A stretch of DNA of 64,000 nucleotides from Streptomyces fagopyri (GTDB lineage: Bacteria; Actinomycetota; Actinomycetes; Streptomycetales; Streptomycetaceae): positions 8,816,331 to 8,880,330 of the forward strand of contig NZ_CP045643.1 of assembly GCF_009498275.1 (NCBI RefSeq), written 5' to 3'. The notes beneath the pieces were generated by a model. It worked only from the letters and a program-made list of their open reading frames with translations. It had not been told where the DNA came from and did not search any database. Positions 27,203 through 36,259 of the stretch are shown here, in pieces (position 1 is the first letter of the stretch; every line of letters starts with the position of its first letter). Position numbers and translations under genes: made by a program.

Positions 27203-28261
27203 TCAAGCGGCGATCTGGTGTTGGGCGATGTGGTGCTGCCAAGTAGCCCGGTCTTGGGTCATGGCGCGGTGGATGACGTCGATCAGGTGGCGTTTGAGGA
27301 TGCGTCGGGCTCCGCGGGCTCCCTTGGCCGGCTCGTGGCGGGCCAGGAGTGCTCGCGCGCCCGGGTGGAAGCGCTGCTGGACGATGGACGTCGTGTAGAG
27401 CACGCTGTTGAGCCGCCGGTTGCCTCCTCGGTGCAGTCGGTAGCGTTCTTTATCGGAGGAGTAGACCGGGATCGGTGCGGTCCCTGTGTAGCGGGCGAGC
27501 TTCGCTGAGCTGGTGAAACGGGTGATGTCACCGATCTCGGCGAGGAGGACCGCCGCAGAGACGTGGCTGATCCCTGTGATCTCAAGCAGCGCGGGGGCCA
27601 GCGGGGTGACCAGTTCGCGGATCGTGGTTTCGAGTCCGCGGACACGTTTGTTCAGCCCGTCTATCTCCGTGATCATCTCGGTCAGCACCCGGCGGACGTG
27701 ATCGCTCATGTCCGTGGTGTCCACCAGCGCCATCAGTGAGGTCATGCCGGGCCGGCGGGTGAGGTCGCCCGGTGTGTGGTCGAGCCAGAGGTGGGTGTAT
27801 GCCTTGAGCTGATTGATCACCATGGTGCGGCGTCGGACAAGGTCGGCCCGTGAGTCGACCAGCACGCGCAGCTCGCGCACGCGGTCATCGATGCGGTGAT
27901 GGTCCAGGCCGGGGGTGGCGATCGCGGCGTGGGCGACCGCGACGGCGTCGACGGGGTCGGACTTCGAGCCGGTGGCAGCGTGCAGTTTTCGGTGGGCGGC
28001 CATCAGGCGGGTGGGGACCCAGACCACTTCGTGGCCGGTCAGCAGCAGGCCGTCGGCCAGGCGGCGGGCGAAGCCGCGGCCGTCCTCGATGGCCCAGGTG
28101 ACGGGGGTGCCGTCGGCGATAGTGCGGATCCACTTGAGCAGGACGCCGATCAGGTTCGCGTCGTTCTTGACGGTCAACGGCCTGGTCAGTCGCCTGCCGT
28201 CAGCATCGACGGCCACTGCGACGTGGACGTGCTTGTGCGGGTCGATCCCCACTGTCACCAT
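27203..28261 (-). CDS. IS110-family DEDD transposase/recombinase
   Basis: 352 residues. The RuvC-like DEDD domain shows GIDPHKHVHVAV, IEDGRGFARRLAD and SKSDPVDAVAVAHA. The C-terminal Tnp domain shows GISHVSAAVLLAEIGD, KLARYTGTAPIPVYSSDKER with the candidate catalytic Ser, and HRGGNRRLNSVLY. AGGAGG lies before the ATG at 28261. IS110 recombinases act with a bridge RNA that selects target and donor DNA. Confidence 0.95.
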   Translation of the reverse strand: MVTVGIDPHKHVHVAVAVDADGRRLTRPLTVKNDANLIGVLLKWIRTIADGTPVTWAIEDGRGFARRLADGLLLTGHEVVWVPTRLMAAHRKLHAATGSKSDPVDAVAVAHAAIATPGLDHHRIDDRVRELRVLVDSRADLVRRRTMVINQLKAYTHLWLDHTPGDLTRRPGMTSLMALVDTTDMSDHVRRVLTEMITEIDGLNKRVRGLETTIRELVTPLAPALLEITGISHVSAAVLLAEIGDITRFTSSAKLARYTGTAPIPVYSSDKERYRLHRGGNRRLNSVLYTTSIVQQRFHPGARALLARHEPAKGARGARRILKRHLIDVIHRAMTQDRATWQHHIAQHQIAA

Positions 28262-28264
28262 CGA

Positions 28265-28500
28265 GTTGTCCTCCTGTCTGCTGTCGCGGATGACGGGGCA
28301 GATACGAGGGCCCTGGCCAGGGGACAGACCTATTGCGAGTTGACGGCTCAGCAGGCTTCTATCAAGTCACTCCCGGCCAGGGCTCTCGCCCTGTGGACCG
28401 CCGTGGACATCTCAACGGAAAGCCTTTCGGCACGTGTTCTCCGAGTCACCCGACGGTCCCGCCGAACCGCTCCCGTCGAAGAGGCCCGGCCCGCCAAGGC
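28265..28500 (-). ncRNA. Putative IS110 bridge RNA
   Basis: Read on the minus strand, the leader contains two guide-bearing hairpins. Target loop (28411-28441): GAGAACAC, then a GCC-GAAA-GGC tetraloop hairpin, then CCGUUG. GAGAACAC is identical to the left flank of the insertion site in the IS30 gene (minus strand), and CCGUUG is complementary to the right flank CAACGG. Donor loop (28330-28362): AUAGAAGC, then a GAG/CUC stem, then CAAUAG. AUAGAAGC is identical to the transposase-distal end of the element (ATAGAAGC near 27191-27200, minus strand), and CAAUAG is complementary to CTATTG at the other end. This is the LTG/RTG and LDG/RDG layout described for IS110 bridge RNAs. The transcript ends are guesses. 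Confidence 0.72.
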
Positions 28501-28510
28501 TGCACCAATA

Positions 28511-29572
28511 GGTGTTCTCGTTCGAGCCGCGCTGCCACGGACTGGCGGGTTCACAGAAGTAGACCGGGATGCCGGTGGCGCGGGTGAACTCGTCGTGGCG
28601 GCTCATCTCGCTGCCCTGATCCCAGGTCAGCGAGTGGGCGAGCCCGGAGGGCAGGTCGGCAAAGGCGTGCAGGAGCGCCTCGCGGACGTTCTCCGCAGAG
28701 TGGTTGTGGGGAAGGTGGAGGAGCTTGACGTAGCGGGTGGTGCGGTCGACCAGGGTTCCGATCGCGGAGCGGTTGGCCGTGCCGACGATGAGGTCGCCTT
28801 CCCAGTGCCCGGCGACCGAGCGGTCGTCAACTTCCGCCGGCCGGTGGCTGATCAGCTTTCCCGGGTTGATGAACCGCGTGGCGCGCTGCTCAGCGCGCCG
28901 ACGTCGCCGCCGCGCGGGTCGACCGGTGCGCAAGGTGACGGCCGCGCGCTCCAGGCCGCCGCGGTGCGGCAGGTAGACGGCCTGGTAGATGGTCTCGTGG
29001 GCCAGGTGGCGGTCGGGGTCGTCCGGGAAAGCGGCGCGCAGGGCCTGGCAGATCTGCTCCGGGCTCCAACGCCGGTCCAGGTGCTGCTGGATGAACTCCT
29101 TCAGCTCCGGATCGCGCCGTATCTTCCCTTCCTTGGAGCGGGCGCGGCGTACGGACGCCCGACGCTGGGCCTGGAAGGGGTGGTACTTGCCGGTGCGCGG
29201 GTCGCGGTTGCGGCGCACCTCCCGGCTGATCGTGGCTGGGTCCCGGCCAAGTTCCCGGGCGATGGCGCGCAAGGAATTCTTGGCCTGCAACAGGTCGGCG
29301 ATGACGATCCGCTCGTCCTCCGACAAGAACCGCTCGGAGACCGTGTCGGACTCCCGTACGTCGGTGATCGGCAGGTAGACACGCACGTTGCCGGCCCGGT
29401 CGACGATCTTCCTTCCGTACCTCCAACGGTTCCCAGTCTTGCGGTTGATTCCCACCTCTCGGCACGCGGCCGAGTTGCTCATCCCCTGCGCCATGAGGCG
29501 AAGGTATTGATCACGCTTGTCCGCCAACGGCGCAGGTCCGGGCTTCTTCGGCTTTCGACGCGGCTTGGTCAT
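28511..29572 (-). pseudogene. N-terminal part of the split IS30 transposase
   Basis: From ATG 29572: a Lys/Arg-Pro-rich start, a helix-turn-helix (MAQGMSNSAACREVGINRKT), a second HTH (LRAIARELGRDPATISREVR), and the DDE core with GHWEGDLIVGTANRSAIGTLVDRTTRY and HSLTWDQGSEMS. The match stops at SNENT, where the IS110 element begins; 36 out-of-family residues follow to a stop at 28412. Confidence 0.92.
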
Positions 29573-29782
29573 CGCAACAACCCCGAAGGTCAGGTGTTGC
29601 AACGACCTCTAGAACCCAAGCTCCTACCAGGGGCCACTACTCACTCCTGAAGCCTCCAAGGCACGGGCCGAGCAGGCCAACGTCGGCTGACAATGACGAT
29701 CCCTGCTCGACGGCCATCCCGTGGGGTGCTCCGGGCGAGTAATGGGATGTCGGTCCAGCTGTTGATCCGTCATGATCGCGCC

Positions 29783-30373
29783 ATGAGTACTCCATACGAG
29801 TTCCGCGTGGCCGATAACTGGGCTGGCGGCTTCTACGAGCTGGCGATCGAGGTGGGGCCGCGGAGCGATGCCCGGCTGCAGCGCGTCCTGACCGCGGTGT
29901 GGTCCGCAGCGGACGTTCAGGGGTGCTTCGGTGACCGGTCCCGTGAGCCTCAGGATCAAGAGTCCGTTGAGTGCACGGTGGAGTCTCTGATGAGGTTCGG
30001 GCACTTGCAAGGGCAGGTTCGCTTGCCGACGGGCCAGCTCGTGGTCTGTGGTTGCGTGGCAATTCTGGAAGACGGAGCCGACACCATCGACTGGTTGGAC
30101 TTCTATATTCCTCTCGGCGCCCTCGACCGCACCGGCATCGTCTACCACGAGAGCGGCCAACAGTTCTTCAGGTCCCAGGTTCTTGACGACTGGCTGGCTG
30201 CCGTGGGAACCGAGGCATTCCGCACCGCTGACTTCCACGCGGGCTACATCGGCTGGGAGACCTCCGGCTGCACCGACGCCGCCACCTTGAACGGCCGGAT
30301 GCCGGAGTCACGAGGCATCGGCTACCTCCTTCCGCAAGACGGAGCCCTGCGCTACGGCGCCGCCAACGACTGA
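29783..30373 (+). CDS. Hypothetical protein
   Basis: 196 residues from ATG 29783. It has alternating strand/helix character, with FRVADNWAGGFYELAIEVGP at the start and TIDWLDFYIPLGALDRTGIV in the middle. No membrane segment, signal or known motif. The acidic, Trp-rich make-up is reminiscent of polymorphic-toxin immunity proteins, but that is only an impression. Confidence 0.65.
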   Translation: MSTPYEFRVADNWAGGFYELAIEVGPRSDARLQRVLTAVWSAADVQGCFGDRSREPQDQESVECTVESLMRFGHLQGQVRLPTGQLVVCGCVAILEDGADTIDWLDFYIPLGALDRTGIVYHESGQQFFRSQVLDDWLAAVGTEAFRTADFHAGYIGWETSGCTDAATLNGRMPESRGIGYLLPQDGALRYGAAND

Positions 30374-30532
30374 TCCTGAGTGACGTCAAAACTCGGGACT
30401 GGCACAGATCTTGGGGAGCCGTCGCGGAGCGTCACCGGGGCAACGGCATGAGTCGGGTCGGCCCGCGGGCGGTATGCCGGGGCGGCCAATTTTCCAGGCG
30501 CTCTCGCGAGCCGTGCTGGCATCGTATGAACC

Positions 30533-31057
30533 ATGGCAGCGATAGACGACACATCCGAACCTGACAGCCCTGTCCGCAGCGCCTATCCACCCCTGCTGGA
30601 GGTAGCGTGGCTGTATCAGGCGGATCAGGTGAATCCGGAAGACCTGCCGATGACCGCTGCCCCGGCACTCGCAGTGGGAATGGACACGCCGGCCCTGTGC
30701 GAGCTCGCCGGCCTGCCGCGTCATGCGGACCCCCGGGACATCCGCGACACATTCGAGCAGGCTCTCGAAGAATTGGGGATCATCCTGCCCGATCACCACA
30801 TGGCCCGGCGATACGCGCTGGGCAGGCTGGCCACGCGATTCACCGCCGGGGAGGTGGATGTTGCCGAGTTGGCATCGGACGAGTGGTCGGATATGGAGGT
30901 CGAGACCGCTGAGGAGCAGGCATTCGTGGTGCTCCTCCCGCCGTGCTCGTGCTGCATCGACTACACCCTGGGGCTCGACGAGGCGGCATGGAAAGCGCAA
31001 CTGCAGATCGCGGCCTTTGCCTTGGTCTCGCAGCCCACGGTCGGGCCGCGCTTCTGA
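30533..31057 (+). CDS. Hypothetical protein with a Cys cluster
   Basis: 174 residues, acidic and helical, not recognised. A C-terminal PPCSCCIDYTLG cluster of three cysteines could bind metal. It runs in the same direction as the previous hypothetical gene, 160 bases downstream. Confidence 0.6.
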   Translation: MAAIDDTSEPDSPVRSAYPPLLEVAWLYQADQVNPEDLPMTAAPALAVGMDTPALCELAGLPRHADPRDIRDTFEQALEELGIILPDHHMARRYALGRLATRFTAGEVDVAELASDEWSDMEVETAEEQAFVVLLPPCSCCIDYTLGLDEAAWKAQLQIAAFALVSQPTVGPRF

Positions 31058-31111
31058 CGCACGGGGTCAGAAGGCGTTCTGGCGCAACATCTGGGTCGCG
31101 ATCGCGGTGGG

Positions 31112-31480
31112 TCACTGAAGCAGGATCATCTTGCGGAGGAGTTCGAATCCGGCTCGGCCATAGAGCTGCCGCTTGATCTTCTTGATGCGATTGACGGCGC
31201 CCTCGATGCTGCCGGAGCTCCAGTCGAGAGTGAGCCCGGCGGTCACGGCGTCGAGGTCTCGGAGCAGGTGGAGTGCGAAGCCTGTGAGGCCGGGCAGCTG
31301 GCTGGCGTCGACTGCGTTGATCCAGGTGGGGAGTGTGGAGCCGAGGCGGTCGGTGAGTATCTCGCCGAAGTCACGGACGTGTCCGGCCGCCTTGTCCAGT
31401 TCAGGGCAACGGGCAAGGACGTCCCTCAGGGTGGCACGGTCTTCGTCATTCAGGGCCCTTCGTCGGCGACGCACCCCCCG
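31112..31480 (-). pseudogene. C-terminal fragment of an ISL3-family transposase
   Basis: The frame contains SSGSIEGAVNRIKKIKRQLY then GRAGFELLRKMILLQ, the conserved end of ISL3 transposases. Upstream, DRATLRDVLARCPELDKAAG also fits. Only about the last 120 residues remain. The fragment overlaps the end of the mosaic methyltransferase frame. Confidence 0.85.
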
Positions 31481-32480
31481 GCCTCCCGTGCCGACAACCT
31501 GGCTGTTGCCCAGCACAGTGACAGCCGCATCGCCCCGGTCAGCCACTCGATGAGCCAAAGGGGATGCGGTCCCATCACGTTGACCATCACCCACGCCGGG
31601 TCGTACGCCGCGCTGCGCGGATACTGCGGCAGCGTCAACCGCGCGGCCAGCACACCGGGTTCGACCACCGGCGACGCCCGCAGTGAGATCCGCCTACCGC
31701 CGTCGCCCGTCGCTTCCGGCTTCCGGGCGACGACCCGTGCGAAGCCCAGCGTCTGCCCCGCATCCGCCCGCAGCAGTGCGACGACCCCGACCGTACGCTC
31801 CGTGGGATCGGTCTCCAGCACCGCCTCTTCCCAGGCGAGCCAGTGCGCTGCGCCGTCCGGAAGGAGGTCCGCACGCTCGACGTCCACCTTCCCCGAGGAC
31901 TCCCACAGACGCCACCACCACTGCGGGGTGTGGAAGCCGTTGCACTCCCAGTCCCACCAAGGCGCGAGGTGCTCGGGCGCGTGTCCGTCCAGCTCGCGTG
32001 TCACACCCGGCGTGACGACGCCGATCTGCCGGCCAGTCCGGACGAACCGCAGCAGGGACTGCAGGAACCAGTGGTCCGCGCCGAAGTGCTCGTCGGCGTC
32101 GACGCACACCACCGCGTCGAAGTACCCCTCGGCGAACTTCAGGTCGTGCGCGTCGACGTGCAACGGGACGACCGAGTCCTCGACGCCGGCCGCGCGGATC
32201 CGCTCCCAGTCCTGGGACGGGTCGATCCACAGGTCTGCGGCGGTGACGTGGACGCCGTACTCGCGGGCGAGGAATACGGGCGTCAGGGCGCGCCCGCAGC
32301 CGAGGTCGAGGACGCGCATGCCGGGACGGAGGTCCATCGCGGCAGTCAGCTCCTCGACGAGCCACAGGGCGTTGGGCCCCATCTGGTTCTCGAGCACCCA
32401 GTCGGCCGGGTAGGCCGGGGCGCACTGCTCACGGCAATACGGGTCTGAAACTTTGTGAGGTCAAACGAAGAGTCGCTCAT
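31450..32480 (-). pseudogene. SAM-dependent methyltransferase, mosaic and probably damaged
   Basis: The main frame (32397-31450) has a class I methyltransferase core: MRVLDLGCGRALTPVFLARE (motif I), AADLWIDPSQDW, HVDAHDLKFA and FDAVVCVDADEHF. The natural start is probably ATG 32480 (MSDSSFDLTKFQT, with AAGGAA upstream), but the continuation SDPYCREQCAPAYPADWVLE is in another frame, so a short deletion near 32440 breaks it. At the C-terminus, VNVMGPHPLWLIEWLTGAM repeats the protein's own N-terminal NQMGPNALWLVEELTAAM, as if the start of a second paralogue were fused on. The frame then runs into the ISL3 fragment. Confidence 0.65.
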
Positions 32481-32816
32481 GGCGAGAAAGGTTCCTTGTC
32501 GGGAGAGATCAAGGACCCGAAGAACTGAACGGACGAAGGGACGCGGCGTCAGCCCCGGGACCTAAAGGCGGGGGTGATGTCATCGAGGTGGCGGTGTGGG
32601 ACACCGACCCGGTGGTCCCGGTGCTCTCGGTGCTCCCGATGGCGCGGGCGGCGGGTCCCGGGCGGCTGGGTCAGCATGGTCTGGAGATCGTGGTGACTGT
32701 CACTCACGGTTTTGAGCCGCGGCGGGAGGCGGTCGGTAAACGCATCACCGCCCGTATCCCACTCACCGGCGAGGCTCGCTGCAGGCTCGCCGAGAGACGG
32801 CCGTGATGCGCCAGTT

Positions 32817-34160
32817 CTATGGCTGGTGTGCGGTTTCGGGCCGCGTCGGTGGGGATGGCGGCTGTGCCAGGTTGACGGTGTAGTGCCAGAAGGGTCGTAC
32901 AAGCAGTGCGCCGACGATGACGACGATCATGCAGAGCAGCGAACTGCCTGTCCACGCGACACCGAGACCGGTGGCGGAGGCCATGGCGCCGGCACGTAGG
33001 TCCCCGAGGCGCGGACCGCCGGCGACGACGACGGTGAAGACGCCTTGCAGTCGGCCACGCATGGCGTCTGGTGCGTAGGTCTGCAGAATCGTCTCGCGGT
33101 AGACCGCGCTGACGAGGTCCGCCGCTCCGGCAGTGGCCAGCAGGGCCGCGGCTGCGAGGAGGTGGTGGACGGTGCCCGCGAGGGCGATGGCCGCCGCCCA
33201 GGTGGTGACGGCGATCGCCAGCGCCCGGCCTTGGCGGCGCACTCGTCCGATCCATCCGCTGAACAGCCCCGCTGCGACCGACCCGATGGCGATGGCCGAG
33301 TACAGCAGTCCCACTCCTCCGCCGAAGCGAAGCTGTGCGGCTTCCGGGAACAGGGCGGTCGGCATGGCCATCGTCATCGCCGCGATGTCGACCGCGAAGG
33401 ACATCCAGAGCACGGGGGCGGCGGCGATGAACCGCAGCCCCTCGAAGACCGAGCGCAGCCCGCCGGTGCGGGCCCCCGAGCCGGTCGGCAGGATCGGGGG
33501 CAGATTCATGGCCGAGTACAGCAGGACGGAGAACAGCACGGCGTCGGCGCCGTAGGCCCAGCAGTAGCCGCTCGGCAGCGAGATCAGGAGGCCCGCCACA
33601 AGGGGCCCGGCGACCTGCCCGACATTGCCGGCGGTGAAGTACAGCGTGTTCGCGGCGGGTACCAACGGAGTGGGAACGATGCGGGGGATGATCGCGCCCC
33701 GAGCGGCGGACGACACGGCGAAGGCGCCGGCCTGGAAAGCGACGAGGGCGAGGATGAGGGGCACCGAGCGCAGATCGGCGAGCGCCTGGAGCAGCAGGGC
33801 GAGTGTGATCGCCCAGGTGAGGCAGGCTGACGTCAGGTAGAGCGTACGGCGGTCGAACCGGTCGGCGATGGCGCCGCCGTACAGGCCGAAGACCACGAGC
33901 GGGGCGAGGCCGGCCAACCCCGTCAGTCCCACGGATAGCGACGACCGCGTCAGCGCGTACACCTGTACCGGGATGGTGACGCTGGTGACCATGGTCCCGA
34001 TGTATGCCGCGCTCTGCCCGATCAGAAGGCGACGGAAGACAGGGTGCGCCAGCGGGCGGGTGTCGAGGGCGGTCGCGCGCAGCCGGGAGACCAGCCGGGC
34101 CTTCAGCGCCGGCGGGGCCGTGGGGGGAAGATCGCGCGGGGTGGGGGATGTTGTGGGCAT
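32817..34160 (-). CDS. MFS exporter
   Basis: 447 residues from ATG 34160 with about 12 membrane helices. The loop motif YGGAIADRFDRRTLYLTSA after helix 2 is characteristic of the enterobactin-exporter-like (MFS_3) group. It is divergent from an AraC regulator, which probably controls it. The exported compound is unknown; drug or siderophore export would fit the family. Confidence 0.9.
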   Translation of the reverse strand: MPTTSPTPRDLPPTAPPALKARLVSRLRATALDTRPLAHPVFRRLLIGQSAAYIGTMVTSVTIPVQVYALTRSSLSVGLTGLAGLAPLVVFGLYGGAIADRFDRRTLYLTSACLTWAITLALLLQALADLRSVPLILALVAFQAGAFAVSSAARGAIIPRIVPTPLVPAANTLYFTAGNVGQVAGPLVAGLLISLPSGYCWAYGADAVLFSVLLYSAMNLPPILPTGSGARTGGLRSVFEGLRFIAAAPVLWMSFAVDIAAMTMAMPTALFPEAAQLRFGGGVGLLYSAIAIGSVAAGLFSGWIGRVRRQGRALAIAVTTWAAAIALAGTVHHLLAAAALLATAGAADLVSAVYRETILQTYAPDAMRGRLQGVFTVVVAGGPRLGDLRAGAMASATGLGVAWTGSSLLCMIVVIVGALLVRPFWHYTVNLAQPPSPPTRPETAHQP

Positions 34161-34974
34161 GGCCACCACGCTGGCAGGACCGCGCGGTGCACCGCTTCCG
34201 TTATTCTGCCGTCCTATATCGGAAAACAGCCAGACGGAGAAGACGGCGGAGCCCAGGGACACCTCGCATGCCCATCTCGCGGGTGAGGTCATCGGCCGGC
34301 ACCAGCATGGCTATCACCAGCTTCTCTACGTCAGCGCCGGTGTGCTGGCGGTGCAGACGGGCGAGGCATCCTGGGTGGCGTCCAGCGCGCGCGCCGTGTG
34401 GATTCCGGCGGGCATCTGGCATCAGCACCGGGTACACGGGCACAGTTCCGTGCACACGCTCGGATTCGCCGCCCACGACGTCCTGCTGAGGTCCCGCGCC
34501 CCGGTCGTCGTGGCCGTGGACACCCTGGTGCGCGAACTGATCATCGCGTGCAGTGAACCGTCCCTCCCGCAGCAGGAGGCACGCCACCTGCGCGCCGTCC
34601 TGCGGGACCGGCTGCGGCGAGCACTCGTGGAGCCATTGACGCTGCCCACCCCCAACAACTCCCTGCTGCGGCAGGCGTGCGCGCTGGTGGCAGGCGATCT
34701 GCGGCAGCCGCGGACTGCCGCCTGGCTCGCGCGGAGCATCGGCGTGAGCGAGCGCACCCTGGCCCGGCTGTTCCGGAGCGAGTTCGGCATGACCTATCCA
34801 CAGTGGAGGACCAACGTCCGGGTGTTCCACGCCATGGTGCTGCTGGCGGAAGGAGCAAGCGTCAGTGAAACGGGACGCCAGTGCGGATGGGCTACGACCA
34901 GTGCGTTCATCGACACGTTCAGCCGCACCATGGGCCAGACACCGGGAACTTATCGCCTCGCACCTGGCGGGTGA
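34159..34974 (+). CDS. AraC-family regulator with cupin domain
   Basis: Residues ~45-110 form a cupin-like sensor (HQHGYHQLLYVSAGVLAVQT, AVWIPAGIWHQHRVHGHS). The C-terminus has two helix-turn-helices (AAWLARSIGVSERTLARLFR and VSETGRQCGWATTSAFIDTF) ending TMGQTPGTYR. The only in-frame ATG upstream is 34159, which overlaps the start codon of the divergent MFS gene. A leucine near residue 14 is encoded by TTA (34198-34200), the rare bldA-dependent codon in Streptomyces. It is probably an activator or repressor of the MFS exporter. Confidence 0.85.
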   Translation: MATTLAGPRGAPLPLFCRPISENSQTEKTAEPRDTSHAHLAGEVIGRHQHGYHQLLYVSAGVLAVQTGEASWVASSARAVWIPAGIWHQHRVHGHSSVHTLGFAAHDVLLRSRAPVVVAVDTLVRELIIACSEPSLPQQEARHLRAVLRDRLRRALVEPLTLPTPNNSLLRQACALVAGDLRQPRTAAWLARSIGVSERTLARLFRSEFGMTYPQWRTNVRVFHAMVLLAEGASVSETGRQCGWATTSAFIDTFSRTMGQTPGTYRLAPGG

Positions 34975-35029
34975 ATTCCCAAGCCAGGCTCCGTGAGCCC
35001 AAGACCGACTCGACATCGAACAGCACCGA

Positions 35030-35153
35030 GGAGGCACCCCCGCGTGTCATCGCCCGCATCCTGCGGCGAATCCTCGCAATAACCGCCGCGATCCGGCACA
35101 ACGACTACACCCGACAGCCCGTCCTGCGCTCGCTGACCGCCTCCGGCCAGTGA
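35030..35153 (+). pseudogene. C-terminal fragment of an IS982/IS5-like transposase
   Basis: The frame PRVIARILRRILAITAAIRH followed by NDYTRQPVLRSLTASGQ resembles the last residues of such transposases (a helix, a HN-type pair, then PVKRSL-x-AYDH). Nothing else of the gene is present. The similarity is short, so this is tentative. Confidence 0.4.
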
Positions 35154-35650
35154 CCCCTTGGAATTGATCATCTAGTTGGCCGCGCGCGGCGCCCGGCTCG
35201 CAGGTCTGGCGCGAGTGCCTTGCATTCCTGTCTTCGAACCCCCGTGAGCGGGACAGTACGAGACCCCAGACCTCTTCGGCCCGGGGTCTCTCTGAGGTCT
35301 GTGGGGATCTCCGGCCGGTTCAACGACCTGCCGGCCTGGAGCGTCACGCCCACTGGACACCGGGTTCCCCGGAACACGGAAATACTCCTCAGGGAACCGG
35401 GCTGTTCGGCTGTCGCGACCGCGTGTGCAGCCGTCGCCATCGGAGTTGATCCGCATCGCGTGCCGTCGTGGGAGCCGAGCCCTTGGGCCAGCCCGGTCCG
35501 GGGCTCGGCCGGCGGTTTGACGCCGGGCAGTCCCGGAACGACTGGAGCAATCCTCTCCTGGTGGCCACCAGCCGGGGAACTGGCCATCACACAGATGTCG
35601 TACCCAACGCAGCACGGCCTGTGGGCCGGTGTCACGATGCCGATGGGTGT

Positions 35651-35678
35651 CCTGCCACGCACTGCACAGTCACCAGGG
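35651..35678. repeat. 28-base dispersed repeat, copy 2
   Basis: Identical to 9000-9027 and, like it, followed by a C-rich run. A related GTGTGCAGTCACC follows a few bases later. Confidence 0.7.
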
Positions 35679-36001
35679 CCCCCCCTTGCCGTGTGCAGTC
35701 ACCCCGTTCCCCGAGCCGGCCGCGCACGGCCCCCACACCATGGCGAGCCCGCCGCCGCGGAACCGGGCTGCCAACTCCCCGCCAGGCGCGCGTTGTTCAC
35801 ATCCAGCCCCCCGGCGCAGTGAAAAAGTCGCGAACCGGGCGGCCCGGTGGTGCGGACGCTGATGCTGCTCCTGTTGCTGACATAGACGCTGACATAGCTG
35901 CTTGCACCCGCTGTTGCACAGGCTTTTGTAAGGAGGCAAGGAATCGGCTGGTCAGACCCACGGGGACGCGTGGTGTGGGGTCTGGCATCCCCCTCAGTAC
36001 T

Positions 36002-36045
36002 CTCCTTGTCCCGTCCCTCCCATCTGGTCGGGACGGGACAAGGAG
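36002..36045. terminator. Perfect 16-base hairpin
   Basis: CTCCTTGTCCCGTCCC and its exact complement flank a 12-base loop. No adjacent intact gene ends here; it may belong to a lost transcription unit. Confidence 0.5.
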
Positions 36046-36259
36046 CGCGCCTCGGGGCATCGGGGCCCTCAAGGGGCGGGGCTGCGCGTCGGCGGCGGCC
36101 TCCGCGCTCCGGAAGGCAGTGCCTGCCACAACCGTTGACCGGTCGGGCCAGGGCTCTACCAGCGTGCAGCTGACACCGGTGGCGTCGGACGCGACCGGCG
36201 GGTGGGTCGTCCTCGCGCGGGTGGGGGCTCTGCGGTCGAAGGCGAAACGCCTGGTGGAG

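Larger units (their letters stand above)
27191..28510 (-). mobile_element. IS110-family insertion sequence
   Basis: About 1320 bases inserted in the IS30 transposase gene between the codons for NENT and NGLL. It has no long terminal inverted repeats, as expected for IS110. It consists of a DEDD transposase gene and a 250-base non-coding leader upstream of it, which reads as a bridge RNA. The boundary is uncertain by one or two bases because of the shared core at each end. Confidence 0.88.
27007..29606 (-). mobile_element. IS30-family element interrupted by an IS110-family element
   Basis: The ends carry imperfect inverted repeats sharing TC-x-T-x-GCAACAC-x-x-TGA: left about 27008-27028, right complement about 29587-29606. 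The transposase gene is split by the IS110-family insertion at 27191-28510, leaving about 1280 bases of IS30 sequence. The exact outer boundaries are approximate by a few bases, and no target duplication was identified. Confidence 0.7.
35160..36259. other. Gene-free stretch with hairpins and a dispersed repeat
   Basis: I find no convincing gene in these 1.1 kb. The stretch contains a GAGACCCC/GGGGTCTC inverted repeat (35259-35290), the second copy of the 28-base repeat (35651-35678), a short direct repeat of GCTGACATAG near 35873-35898, and the hairpin at 36002-36045. Confidence 0.45.

Noticed and set aside
31268..32413. A 381-codon plus-strand frame opposite the methyltransferase
   Set aside because: The methyltransferase motifs (DLGCG and others) lie on the minus strand; the plus frame is Ser/Arg/Pro-rich without a domain.
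35210..35260. A TTCGAAC word suggesting a tRNA T-arm
   Set aside because: No acceptor or anticodon stem could be folded around it on either strand and no CCA end is positioned correctly.
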